Assembly (NCBI GenBank): GCA_903813345.2
Contig: CAIIXF020000001.1
Location: 12,447,915 to 12,511,914, forward strand
Length of the DNA stretch: 64,000 nt
Source: Owenia fusiformis
Lineage: Eukaryota; Annelida; Polychaeta; Sabellida; Oweniidae
Direction of reading: 5' to 3'
Shown here: positions 28,101 through 37,655 of the stretch, piece by piece
How positions within the stretch are numbered: position 1 is the first letter of the stretch
Layout: each line of letters opens with the position of its first letter
The notes under the pieces: generated by a model
Told to the model about the DNA's origin: nothing
Databases searched by the model: none
What the model saw: the letters and a program-made list of their open reading frames with translations, nothing else
Position numbers and translations under genes: made by a program

Positions 28101-31100
28101 TACATTTGTTTAAGACAAAGTTGCTAATTCAAGGATTATCTATAACTTGTAGAAATTAAGGAGAAGTTATGTATAATTTGTAGTAGTTAAGAAGAATTGT
28201 GTATTCGCAGTTGAGACAATATTCTATCATTTACCTAAATGATTTTTGAACAGTATAATCTACAATCAATACAGCATCTCAAAATTGTTCACCAAACCCT
28301 CTAACACTCTTTAAATGATTATGAGGAAGCCCCTCACGCCCCACCATATCGATAGATTACTAAACGACCATTAAAATAGAAATAAAATAGAAAAAAATAT
28401 GTCCAGTATCATTTTATTTCCATGGTTTCCAGGCAACCCAGTGACGAGACAACCCAGCTCAGCCAGTACTGTGAGACCACTGGCAACAACCCTGATAATG
28501 GTGACACTCTCACTCCCAATGATACTGTAGAAGTTATGAGAACAATGAAAGACTTAATATCTGATGACATTTTTGATTCTATGCATATTTTCTGTCTGAA
28601 AGAACATGAAGTTTCCTAAATTGAATTAACCTGGCTTTTAAAAGTTTCTTAAAAGACTTCAAGCTTAAAACCCATTAAAACTATGTTAAAAATGTTTTAA
28701 AGTTGATTTACTTCCTGGCAATTGAATTAACATTAATTCAATTGAAAAACCACCTATTGAAAAACCATCTATTCAAACATCTATATAGCAAAGCAGATGA
28801 GTCAAGTGCAATGCATATTAAATCAACATTAGCATGTTAAAACTAACTAGCAGACTAAAATACAAATCTCCCCTTTAATTCTTAACACTGAACTGGGTAT
28901 TGTTTGCATCAGCGTTAAGATTTTTATATCAATTACATAATAAATATTAATTTCCTGATGGATATTCATATCTAGAGTATTGAAAGTGAATGTACAGTAT
29001 TGAAAGTGAAATTGTACTTAGACTAGAGCCTAAATGCATGTTTGAGAAGTCAATGTTTGAACAATCAATTGGGTTTATGAGGCTTCTAAATTATATTTGC
29101 CAAGATATAAGGAAATCCACTGTGTTTATATATCAGGAAATCTGGATTTTATTTCTATACTTAAACCATCATAAGCTTATTTGAATAAGAAAGCTGATTA
29201 CATGTATACTATGTTAAACTGCTCTGCTAAATGCACACAGTTGCAAAGAACTTCACATGGCTTTCTCTAAAACAACCTCGTTGATTTTAGTATTATCTGC
29301 AATATCTATAGCCATCGCTTGTATGATAGGATTAAGAATGCTTGTGTTTTACTATAATGACAGTTCTTACATTATGGAAATAGATCCCAAAAAATGGAAA
29401 CAATGATTTGCTTAAAACAGACTACCTCTAGGAATGTATATGGGGCAATCAAGGATATCAGCCTATACATCTAGGATATAAGTGGAACAATTAAGGATAT
29501 AAGTGGAGCAATTAAGGATATAAGTGGAATAACCAAGGATAAAAGAGGAACAATGAACGATATAAGTGGAACAATAAAGAATATAAGTGGAACATTAACA
29601 AATCTGTTTTCCCATTTCATAACAGGAGAAACAACAGAATTAATTTCTGCAACATAAAAGATGGTGTGCATTCAAACAGGATTTAACAGTATGTGCAGGA
29701 ACTGGAGATTACGAGGCATAAAACACATAGATGCCTTCAATGTAGGAAATACTGGACTCAAAGATATCTTTGGCTGACAGAAGAGTTTGACATAAAGGAT
29801 TCGAAAATACACAAAGTGATTCTTATGCCACACATTAGTTTTTGCCTCATACTGTATGTGTTTCACGAGCTTAACTGATAACTTACATTTTTGACTGAGA
29901 TAGACAGAAGTTTTTAAAGGATGGGTAGATATTATATAGCAATGTTGCTCTATGAGCTCTTCATTCACCACCTCTTAAGATTTGTAAGACAGATATTACC
30001 TGTGTACATATGGGGACAGGAAAAGGGGTCTTGTCACAGATTTTTTCAATATCTTGATTTTTTGTTTATCTCAAAGAGCACAAAGAGACCTATCATATGA
30101 GTCATGGCTTTGCTTATGTCTTAACGATTTTTCCTTGCAGATATAGTCCAAAAAGACGGATTTGAATTTAGCACATTCTCCTGTAGCACAATTTAGAGGC
30201 TCATATAGTGAATATATGATGAACAATACTTAGCAATTTGTCACTCTTTTTGTAAGCAACAACTTTATTTAACCATAACATGATGAAAAAATAAAACAGA
30301 TTATAACATAAAAATATATTACCTGTAAAAATGATGAAGGGTCAGTTTCCTTGAGCACTTCCTTGGCATAGTGTGCCAGACTCTCACTGTGAACCTTCTG
30401 TCTCTGGTACTCCTCTATTATATTTTCAATCCCACGTGTCTTGCTGTTCTCTTCATATTGTAGATCGCTCAGGAAGAAACTACGCTTAACTTCAATTTCT
30501 GCGATCAAGGCATCACACTGCTGTTGAATACGTTGACGGGATTGTTGTACTTTCTCCTTAAATAGAAAGTGAATAATCATTTAGTTAAAACATCATTTTG
30601 ATTTAATATGAGGCCATGTTTACAAAAATGTACTTGACACCCTTACTCCCTCAAAATTGAATTGAATAATAATCTTTTTTCAATGTAAGCTAACACAATA
30701 TAATGGACTTTTACCCTCTACTCACAAATGTAATTATTCACGTTTGTAAGGATACATTGTCCATATCTGAATTCTAAACATCTACCTTTACCTGAGGAAG
30801 AATAAGTTTAGTAAAGCTTGACATAGTTTTTATCACATATTCACCTGATTTGGGCAGAATTGGTTAATTTGTATTTGTACATATATCATAAACCATATAT
30901 AGTAAATAGTGAACACCTATGGAGCCCAAAAAAGTAGTAAGAGTTCACTACAGGAGACAAGGTAAACTTCATCTTCAAGTTATGTTCACTTAACACAGGT
31001 GTTCACTATAGAGAGGTGTTCACTATGACAGGTTGTACTGTATATGAATGATAAATTGTGGCAATTTTAAGCCTACTCTTAATCTTAGGAATTTTTTCTT

Positions 31101-34100
31101 GGAACGATACCGAACCTTGGCATTAACGTGAACTTCATGAACTAAACTAGTCCAATTTCTAGATTATAAACCTACTCGGAGTTCCTTGAGTTCAGTTCTG
31201 TGTCCTTTAATGATTTCATTCAACTGCCCATGACTGGATTCCAACTTCTGAAGGCTGTTATCTAGGACACCCTAAAACATTAAAATAATAACCTATATTA
31301 CATCATATTATTACAATTTTTACTATATTGTAGCCTTTATGGAGATTGTTTTGCAGATTGAAAAGGAATTCATTCACTCAAGGAGGGCCAGAAAATGTGT
31401 TTAATAATGCATGGATTCTTTGATATGCAGCAGCCAGTTACACAATTGTTTCCTAAGTTACCAAAGTAAACGTTATATCTTCAGCAGTATTTTTTCATTT
31501 TATTTATTTAATCACTACAATTGTCTAATATTAATTAATAGTTTTAAATAAGAAAGATTAAACAGACAATAGGAGAGTGGATGCAAAAATTAAAAATAGA
31601 CTTTACTCTTATTTATAGGTAGGTAGGGATTGATAGGTATATTCAGGACACAAAAGTTTCCATATCCTGTAATATGATTGCAAGGGTATCTGAACTGCTG
31701 TTCATAGCATCTGGCTACTTCCCAACATCAATCTACATCAATGTTACCATGGTAACAGATGCAACTCTATATCTCAACAACATATAACAGCTGATTGCTG
31801 CATTCAGAAATGGGTTGTTAGGCCATCTGCAAACTTAAATTGCATGTTTATTAAATAACCCGCCTCTACTAAAATAAGTTCACATTTGGCATCAGTTTCT
31901 TTCCTTGACTAATACATGTTTTGTTTGATACACAGAACACAATTATAACATTTTCCCCCTTATCTATTTCAAAATTCATGTAAAAGGAACACCATGTGTT
32001 AGTTATAGAAATAAACTTTGAATCTGACATAACCCATCTATTTTTTACAGCCAACTTAATCCCCTCCCCCCCCTAGTACTTAACATGGATCAGCAGTTAA
32101 ATTGATAAAACAATAAAAGGGCTCAGTTTCTGTTCACAAACATGAATCAATCACGTAGGTACTTGAACAAAATGAAAATTAGTTACAAAGTTGTAGATGG
32201 ACAAATGGATTCGTTATCACGTAACACGTATTAGTAGTTCACCAGATACTTGAAATTAATTGAGTTTTATAATACATATGAACTGCAGATAGACAAACAG
32301 GTTACTTATCAAGTAAATTGCATTTTGAAGTTATCTTGAACTTGATTTGGGTTCAATTCTGATCTGGTAGTGCAAATGACAAATCACTATTGCTCAGCTT
32401 TGCAACTAGTAGACTAGTGAAGAAATAAAACCAGAAAGCATGAACACATTTGTTTAGTTATCAAAATGAACTGGCATTCATGGCCGTACATATGCTATAA
32501 AATCAATAAAACAGGAAAATATGTGCTGTGAGGGGATAAAAAGCTGAGGGGATAAAAGCTTATAAACCATTCAGAACTGGTCACAACTTGCTCCATCCTT
32601 CTTTTCTATAGACATAAAGCTAGTTTAAAAAGTAGAAAGTAAAATAGAAAAAGCATTACTTTTTGAATTGGAATAATTCATTTCTCATATCATTTACATT
32701 TTTACAAAAAGAATTGTATCAAAGTCTATAAATGGTGCACATTACAGGCTCTTATGATTTTTGTGTGAATTGTACATGTATTTATTTAGAAAAGTATGCC
32801 AATGTTTTATTTATAATTCAAATTATAAGATTATGATAATAAATAAAATAAAAATTAATCATATAATTTTTGATAAAATGTAAAAAAAATAAATATCAAG
32901 TGAAACACCTTTGGTACCTCTAAAAATGTTCCACTTGGGAGGCACTGGCCGATCCAGGGGGGATTTTTATATGGGCTCAAAATTTGGGCCATTTTAGGCA
33001 TTTTTTGGATCAAATTTTCAAGATTTGGGCCGAGTTTTTGATTTTAGGGCATCCTTGGCCCAAAAGTAATTCATTGCATTACATGATCTTAGACTAGTTG
33101 TTACAAATTGTCACAAAAGGGTAACATTTAAGTGTTGTTCAGATACTGAATGCTGGTCACATCTTGGTAGACACAGGTACTTAACAATAATAATTTTCAA
33201 AAATCATTTCAAACTGTTCTCTTTTGATCTTAATTTTATTTTCTGAAAAAGAGTTGAGCTATTCGATCAAATACAGAAGTTACTAAAGATGAATAAATGC
33301 AGGTATCCCCCTTTCCAATTATTTTAGACTGACAATCTTAAAACTTCAAGAATAACTTTGTAGTAAAGTCAGAACTCTTTGACTTTTTTAGAAAGAAGAC
33401 ATGGCATAGGATGATTTATCACAATATATATTGGGAAATTGTCACAATTTTTCGAAGAAGCTCTAAACTCATCTCCATCACTTCTTATCCAAAACCCCTT
33501 AGCTAAATGATGCATAGCTCAAAATCTTTGCTAGATATCACTGAAAACATTGAATCAAGTGGTAGACAACTTTTATTCCTTACCCTGATCATAGCATAGG
33601 CTTGCTCCACAGGGGTGACAGGGTGTCCTGCGTGTGTGCTGTCTTGTATGCATGTGTTACAGCCAAGTGTCTTACAACCCTGGCAATAAACAGTAGCTGC
33701 TTCACTATGTACCATGCATAGTGTTGTCTTTGCCTGAAGCTGTTTTACTGGCTCATTTAGTATATGATTACTGAATGGTTCACGATTAGGATGAGATAGT
33801 TCCAGGCAATGGTGACAATATGATGCATTACAATCAACACATATTTTCTTTGCTTTTCGTTCGTTTCCTGATTTACACAGCTGACACAAGGGGGAGCCAT
33901 CTTCATCTGATTCGGTTGAGTCACTATCTTCAGTCTCCGCTCTGTATCTATCAATTATGTTCTCAATTGTGATGACTCTCGGGAGACTTGCAATACCACC
34001 ACTGACGTATGATGTATCCCTACATACTGGACACTTGATGAAGCTGTGTTCAAACATGCGCTCACCACACGGTGCCTTACATAGCACGTGTGAGCATGGT

Positions 34101-34168
34101 AAGATAACTGGATGAGTATATAGTTCTAAACATATTGGGCATTGGAGTTCTGTGAGCAACCCCTCCAT
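13153..34168 (-). CDS. TRIM-family RING/B-box/FN3 protein (C-I, TRIM36/MID-like), 567 aa
   Basis: Putative E3 ubiquitin ligase of the microtubule-associated C-I TRIM group. Seven minus-strand exons: 34168-33584, 31271-31176, 30556-30323, 25402-25258, 16323-16175, 15771-15564, 13439-13153; the frame closes exactly. RING at 10-49 (C10, C13, C25, H27, C30, C34, C46, C49), then an acidic Asp/Glu/Ser stretch. B-box 1 is about 95-135 and B-box 2 about 150-185 (CMVHSEAATVYCQGC). Coiled coil spans 196-305, ending KETDPSSFLQ as in C-I TRIMs. A COS-like segment is about 306-353. FN3-1 is about 354-460 (CV.A.N..G) and FN3-2 about 474-562 (LEPDTQYSFLILACNQIG). The stop follows directly and no SPRY domain was found. 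The two largest introns contain three complete plus-strand genes. RING C30-x3-C34 has one more residue than usual. Confidence 0.85.
13612..14084. repeat. Hairpin element H1, copy 1, in TRIM intron 6
   Basis: A near-palindrome at about 13618-13760 (outer arms GGTTATGTACTAGG and CCGTACATAACTG) has the apex CTGAGGGACCGTAGGGACCG. Directly adjoining it is a second module bounded by inverted 25 bp ends at 13762-13786 and about 14060-14084 (TTTATCCTATACCAAG and CTTGGCATAGGATAAA). The spacer here includes a T-rich tract (13787-13955). The second copy is at 38032-38438 with the same two modules but a different spacer. Confidence 0.8.
13787..13955. repeat. T-rich low-complexity tract
   Basis: A run of ATTTTTTC-like units about 170 bases long inside the H1 element. 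The open frames on both strands here are pure low complexity (Lys/Glu on one strand, Phe/Ser/Ile on the other) and are not genes. Confidence 0.85.
14091..14233. repeat. Hairpin element H2, apex GAGCGAGC..AGCGAGAG
   Basis: Long imperfect palindrome with outer arms ATCCTATGATTTA and TAAATCATAGGAT. Inner arms are TGATATCTGCAC and GTGCAGATATCA. The apex reads GAGCGAGCATAGCGAGAGAG. It is flanked by a segment at 14234-14514 with inverted ends TTATTCCATAGTTA and TAACTATGGAATAA. No coding content. Confidence 0.8.
14561..14721. repeat. Hairpin element H3, apex CCGAGGGCCGCAGGTCCCGAGG
   Basis: Arms share TTCAGGATATTGGGATTATC (left near 14577, inverted on the right near 14685), then AATATAATATATTTGCCC against GGGAAAATATATTATATT. 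The apex near 14622-14643 carries two GAGGG motifs around a CCGCAGG core. Outer ends are ATTATCCTATA and TATAGGATAAT. Confidence 0.82.
14970..15060. repeat. Hairpin element H4, GCGGGCAGATATA palindromes
   Basis: AGCGGGCAGATATA (14993-15006) is a perfect inverted copy of TATATCTGCCCGCT at 15008-15021, which recurs at 15040-15053. CTCGGAGCGGGACGTAAAGC lies between the two right copies. GAGCGGCG and GCGAGCGG motifs flank the left side. Same style as H1-H3 but with different arm sequence. Confidence 0.75.
15304..15483. mobile_element. Pogo/Tigger-like MITE in TRIM intron 6
   Basis: Begins CAGTAAAACCTGTCTAAGTG after a TA and ends CACAGGTTTCACTG: inverted ends with internal TTCCACTTA..AGGT motifs. 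About 180 bp, non-coding. It lies just beyond TRIM exon 6 (15771-15564). Confidence 0.75.
16990..17055. mobile_element. Pogo/Tigger-like MITE fragment (right end)
   Basis: CTGAACACTCTTGACC followed by CAGATTTTACTGTA matches the right end of the CAGTAAAACCTG family. The left end is not recognisable. Confidence 0.45.
17910..20767 (+). CDS. Glycine N-acyltransferase-like protein A, 280 aa
   Basis: GLYAT/GLYATL-family enzyme, expected to transfer an acyl group from acyl-CoA to glycine or another amine. Five exons: 17910-17987, 18407-18526, 18846-18963, 19866-19971, 20347-20767; phases 0,0,1,2 close exactly. The N-terminal ALATLKKKTPQSLP and DKWPDLTCIAATPQEW match the family N-terminal domain. 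The last exon encodes the GNAT-like C-terminal part: DYVNSTWTFGG, FPSSCIRDKENNSIYAHMM, and an acyl-CoA loop-like KRRLGYGS followed by NNLAAK. Length fits the family (about 280-300 aa). It is nested on the opposite strand in the large TRIM intron (16324-25257) and is tandem with paralogue B. The stop codon lies inside AATAAATAAAA, so a poly(A)-like hexamer overlaps the last codons. Exact donor and acceptor specificity cannot be read. Confidence 0.88.
18165..18342. mobile_element. Pogo/Tigger-like MITE in GLYAT-like A intron 1
   Basis: Left end CAGTTAAACCTGTCTTAGCG and right end AGGTTTAACTA are inverted. The interior carries CTAGTGAACAC repeats, and related GTTCAC..GAGAGG sequence continues to about 18390, just before the exon 2 acceptor. 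Paralogue B lacks it in the equivalent intron. Confidence 0.65.
19001..19194. mobile_element. Pogo/Tigger-like MITE in GLYAT-like A intron 3
   Basis: Begins CAGTGAAACCTGTAAAGTGG and ends AGAGAGGTTTTGCTG. The interior has repeated AGTGGAACACCTC motifs. About 194 bp, no coding content. Confidence 0.72.
19228..19352. repeat. Hairpin element H5 in GLYAT-like A intron 3
   Basis: Arms TTATGTCACTATCGTGGCA (left) and TGCCACGATAGTGACATAA (right) are perfect inverted copies, followed inward by TATATGCCCAAGGG against CCGAGGGCATATG. The centre carries GGGAGGGACATTG and GAGAACCGAGGG. Same architecture as H1-H4, with unrelated arm sequence. Confidence 0.8.
21885..24094 (+). CDS. Glycine N-acyltransferase-like protein B, 289 aa
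   Basis: Tandem paralogue of the upstream GLYAT-like gene, with identical exon phases. Exons: 21885-21962, 22301-22420, 22768-22885, 23363-23474, 23653-24094; the frame closes exactly. Exons 1-3 have the same lengths as in A (78, 120, 118). N-terminal part: QLPAALLTLKTKAPQ and DKWPDFTCIAATPEEW. C-terminal acyltransferase part: DYVNATWTFGG, FPTSCIRDKETHSIYAHMM, KRRLGYGS and SMGMLHVEES. Also nested in the TRIM intron on the opposite strand. Part of its last exon is unusually similar to A at DNA level. Biochemical specificity unknown. Confidence 0.88.
25877..28530 (+). CDS. Type-B carboxylesterase/cholinesterase-like, GPI-tailed, 604 aa
   Basis: Serine hydrolase of the carboxylesterase/cholinesterase family, cleaving ester substrates. 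Three exons: 25877-27402, 27832-28022, 28433-28530 (stop TAG); phases 2 and 1 close exactly. Residues 1-15 form a short signal peptide. Oxyanion-hole HGGGF is at 130-134, signature EDCLVLNIW at 100-108, and the nucleophile elbow GESAG gives Ser211. Acid residue Glu341 (GINSHEG) and His468 (RASHADD) complete the triad; Cys88-Cys102 is the expected first disulfide. The last exon encodes a Ser/Thr-rich spacer and a hydrophobic end (LIMVTLSLPMIL), which looks like a GPI-attachment signal. It lies inside the TRIM intron between 25403 and 30322 on the opposite strand. True acetylcholinesterase activity is not supported; a general esterase or bile-salt-lipase-like role is as likely. Confidence 0.9.
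28531..30322. other. Gene-free part of TRIM intron 3
   Basis: Continuation of the TRIM intron after the nested esterase. Contains a 21 bp minisatellite (29472-29600) and otherwise AT-rich sequence. Short open frames here show no family resemblance. Confidence 0.55.
29472..29600. repeat. 21 bp minisatellite, about six copies
   Basis: Unit AAGGATATAAGTGGAACAATT with point variants (GGAGCA, GGAATAACC, GAACGATATAAG), tandem in TRIM intron 3. Confidence 0.8.
30898..31042. mobile_element. Pogo/Tigger-like MITE in TRIM intron 2
   Basis: Left TATAGTAAATAGTGAACACC and right GTGTTCACTATGACAGGTTG, then TACTGTA, are inverted-like ends of the same family as the other CAGTAAAACCTG elements. Diverged. Confidence 0.55.
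32890..33080. repeat. Fragments of dispersed repeats in TRIM intron 1
   Basis: A stretch with TTTGGTACCTCTAAAAATGT and TTCCACTTGGGAGG matches interiors of the pogo-like MITEs. It is followed by a G-rich ATTTGGGCC-containing segment of another repeat. No ends could be defined. Confidence 0.4.
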
Positions 34169-35514
34169 TGTAGTAATTTAATAATCCTTGCACAAAGCCC
34201 TAACACAATGCAATCCAAAGTAGCAAATAATGAAATATGTCTTGTGTGTTAGTTCACTCACTGCTGTAGATAATCATTCATGTGCTCAGTTAGCTAATTT
34301 TTAAAATTATTTCCAATTTATTTCAGATAAAGGAATCATGAGAAAACTTCCATTATTAATCGATGTTCAATTTGTTAATATATACCAAGATAACTGCGCA
34401 GCACGTTAATGATCAGAAGTTTCCTGTTACAAGGATCTTGGCAATTTTCCCTGTAGAGGTTGGCCTTGTGATTTTAGTGTTTTTGTTTTGGAAAACACAC
34501 AGAGCTACTGGTTGTTTTAGTAATCTTTTTTGAAAATTACCCATTAGCATTTGCATTCATCTAGGCAGAACTAATAATAAATAGCATGCAGTAATATATT
34601 TTCATATTATGTTCCAGAAAATATAAAGGACAGAAGAAATTGTAGTCATTTAACTGAAATACGAAACTAATTTTTGACTTTTAAAAATGGCGGCGTCCAT
34701 GAACACTTCCTGTTTAGAAATATTAAAATTTTTAAAATGAATATACACCTTTTCCAGATCATTTATAACTAAAAAGCTACAGAATTTATGTTAAAACAAT
34801 TCGCCTTTAGCACATAGATCCCGGCCAGATTCTTTTGTAAGCCTAGTAGGATCAGTAGCTCAATAAATATTCCTCAAGATGAGACACCTCAGAAAATTTC
34901 AAATTTTAAAAATTATGACGATTATAGAGCCATTTCTGAAAAATATGAGACAAATCATACCTCATTCGAAGCATCTTGTTATTCTTTAACTTTTTTATTA
35001 CCAATGACCGTTATTCAAGCAATGCTGCGTTGATAAGAGACCAAAACAGTGATATTTTATCGCCGGACTCTTGTCTGTGCAAATCTGAATGGTGCTCCCG
35101 TGGTTCCAGAAATGTGACGTCATCAGTACAATGATATTTGGACACACAAGAGTCCGGATCTCGTGAAAAATATTCGCCGTATTAAAAGTCAAATAACTAC
35201 ATCTATAGGTTATTTACTCGAACCAAACAAGTAGAAATAGAAAGATGAAGATCTCAGCTATAAAATGAGTGCAAAATCTGTCATGGGGAAGCAGGTACCA
35301 TTTTGTATAAGGAACATTTTTGAAAGGTGGTCATATTTTTTTGAAATTTTCCAATTTAGTGTCGTATCTTGTGGATTATTCTTTGAGCCTATGAGATCCT
35401 ACTACAAAACGATCTGGCCAATATCTGTGCTTTAGCACAAGGTCATTTAGGACGGTAAAAGAGAAAGGAATACCCCTTGCAATCACAGGAACCTGTAGTT
35501 ACTGTGCTTGAAAA
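34169..35514. promoter_or_regulatory. Divergent promoter region, TRIM / SLC25A35 copy B
   Basis: 1.35 kb between the start codons of two divergent genes, so it should hold both promoters. A full CRE palindrome TGACGTCA is at 35115-35122. It sits in the loop of an imperfect hairpin whose arms contain CCGGACTCTTGT (about 35063-35074) and ACAAGAGTCCGG (about 35146-35157). No clear TATA box was assigned. Promoter function is inferred from position only. Confidence 0.4.
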
Positions 35515-37455
35515 ATGGAATTCGTTCTTGGAGGAGTTGCAGCATGTGGAGCTGGTGTATTTACAAACCCTTTGGAAGTGGTCAAAACTCGAATGCAATT
35601 ACAAGGGGAATTAAAAGCGAGGGGCCAATATGCAAAACATTATAGAAATGTGTTTCATGCATTTTTCGCAATAGCTAAAAATGATGGAATACTAGCATTA
35701 CAAAAAGGATTAGTTCCGGCACTGTGGTATCAGTTGTTTATGAATGGTTGGCGCCTGGGTGCATATCAGTGCTTTGATAATTTTGGTTTTACAAAGGATA
35801 AATCTGGGACTGTGAGCATTCCAAAAAGTATTGTAGCTGGTGCAACTGCTGGGGGGATTGGTGCTGTTGTAGGCAGCCCAGTGTATATGGTAAATATTCA
35901 ATGTGTCCTATAATGTATATGTCAACAGATGATAAAACTAAACTACAGTTTGAATAAAGAGGTTATTTCAGATTGTTTCCTTTCTGAAAACACAGACCAT
36001 GGGCTTTGAATGCCCATGCACAGGCCAAACTTTTGTTTATCACAGGTTCAGTACAAGGTGCTATTGTACAGTTGTATAAACTTTTGTAAATTTCAAGAAT
36101 TTCACTGATGTTAATTATGTAATTTTTCATGTTAAGGTTCAGCTGGAAAGTAACATTTTGGTAAAAAATTGCCATACCTGCACATGTTATTTTCTGGTAC
36201 AAAATTAAGTATGAAGTCATTTGTGTATCTCCTTGCTTTTTTCAGGAAAGTATCATTACACTGTTTACTTTTAGAATATCTAGAAACAGGTCAATGGAAG
36301 CTTCTGTGTTGTCTGGAAACTTTGAAAGAAAATTTGGAAAAATAGAAAGTGTGAAATATCAGAATTTCCTGGAGTTCCCATTGAACCCCTACCAGATACT
36401 CTAAAAGAAGACAATGTAATGATACTTTCCTGAAAAAAGCAAGGAAATTGACACATGCCTTCATACTTTATTTTGTACCAGAAAATAACATGTGCAGGTA
36501 TAGCAATTTTTTACCAAAATGTTACTTTACAGCTGTACCTTAAGATTCACACTTTGTTCCATGAATGAAGTATTAATCTTTTTCTCACTATTAATCCAGC
36601 TATAAGATCATTGTGTATTTTGCATGTTTACTTTCCATCATGAAATGTATCAAGAAATGTACAAGATGCATTTCACATTTCCAGATAAAAACTCACCTGC
36701 AATCCAGGGCATCCCAGCAAATTGCAGTAGGACATCAGCATGATTATTCGAGTATGTCCAAGGGCATCATGGTCATATATAGACAGCAAGGTGTCAAAGG
36801 CCTTTGGAGGGGAGTGTCAGGTGCAGTACCCAGGGTTATGGTTGGCTCAGCAGTCCAACTAACAACTTTCTCAAGAACAAAACAGCTGGTGGCAGATACT
36901 AAAGTAAGCATACCATGTACATTATTTTAATCAATTCCCTTATATTCATTTGATTAAATGGAAAATCCCTTGGCATTTCAAATGTTACAGAAGTAACTAT
37001 GACTTTTAATCAAGTTTATTTCTGGTTTGGTAACTATTGTTGACATGTACAAATAGTTCCTAAATTCATTCCACACATTTTACTTTAAGACTTACTTGTT
37101 TATTTTTAAGTTGGTGTCTGAGGACAGCTGGTTAGTACCTTTCACTGCTAGTATGATGAGTGGAGTCTTTGTGGTGGCCTGTATGACACCCTTTGACGTT
37201 GTCTCAACTCGGCTTTACAATCAAGGAACTGATGCTCGTGGCAAGGGACTTACTTACAAAGGATTCTTTGATTGTTTTGTGAAAGTGTTCATGAAGGAAG
37301 GTATATGGGGATTCTATAAAGGATGGGCAGCATCTTTATTTAGACTCGGGCCACACACTGTATTAAGTTTATCTATATGGACTGAGACACGGAAAAACTA
37401 TAAGAAACTCAGTGAGCACACACACTTTCCAGAAGTGTTAAAACTGAAGAAGTAA
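35515..37455 (+). CDS. SLC25A35: SLC25A35 mitochondrial carrier, copy B, 312 aa
   Basis: Complete inner-membrane carrier of the SLC25A34/35 branch. Three exons: 35515-35889, 36685-36903, 37111-37455, all phase 0. Three carrier repeats carry the signatures [16 protein letters not shown] (residues 18-33), [13 protein letters not shown] (start of repeat 2, across intron 1) and [14 protein letters not shown] (repeat 3). [10 protein letters not shown] and [17 protein letters not shown] are typical of SLC25A35. Expected length is about 300 aa. The start Met gives the usual MEFVLGG first-helix start. Intron 1 holds a 130 bp inverted repeat. Copy A (414-1996) has an additional intron in repeat 2, so copy B either lost it or copy A gained it. 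Transport substrate is unproven for this branch. Confidence 0.94.
36132..36543. repeat. Inverted repeat, about 125-130 bp arms, in SLC25A35 intron 1
   Basis: The left arm (about 36132-36256, containing AAGTAACATTTTGGTAAAAA and ATACCTGCACATGTTATTTT) is matched inverted by the right arm at about 36416-36543. A loop of about 160 bases separates them. Arms differ at only a handful of sites. Could be a foldback transposon or a long intronic hairpin. Confidence 0.85.
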
Positions 37456-37655
37456 TACAGTAGACACCTCAGTACTCATTCTACCTTTTCTAAATGAACA
37501 TTTTTACAGCTCAGGGTTCAAAACTCCCAGCTGCCAACTGCCAATGGTAATCGCTATTCACATTTCACACTTGCAGTGATCTCCCCAGTATTTTTTATCA
37601 GGGGGGTGCAAAATTCTCATTTTCACAATTTACAATGGTCAAATTTTTCCTGATT
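37456..37655. other. 3' flank of SLC25A35 copy B
   Basis: No coding signal. Probable 3' UTR followed by G-rich AGGGGGGTGCAAAATTCTCA, a fragment whose relatives (AGGTGGGTGCAA) appear just past the next element near 40266-40330. Confidence 0.4.

Noticed and set aside
29672-29971. 99-codon minus-strand frame in TRIM intron 3
   Set aside because: It could have been an extra TRIM exon, but exons 3 and 4 join in phase without it and it resembles no TRIM segment.
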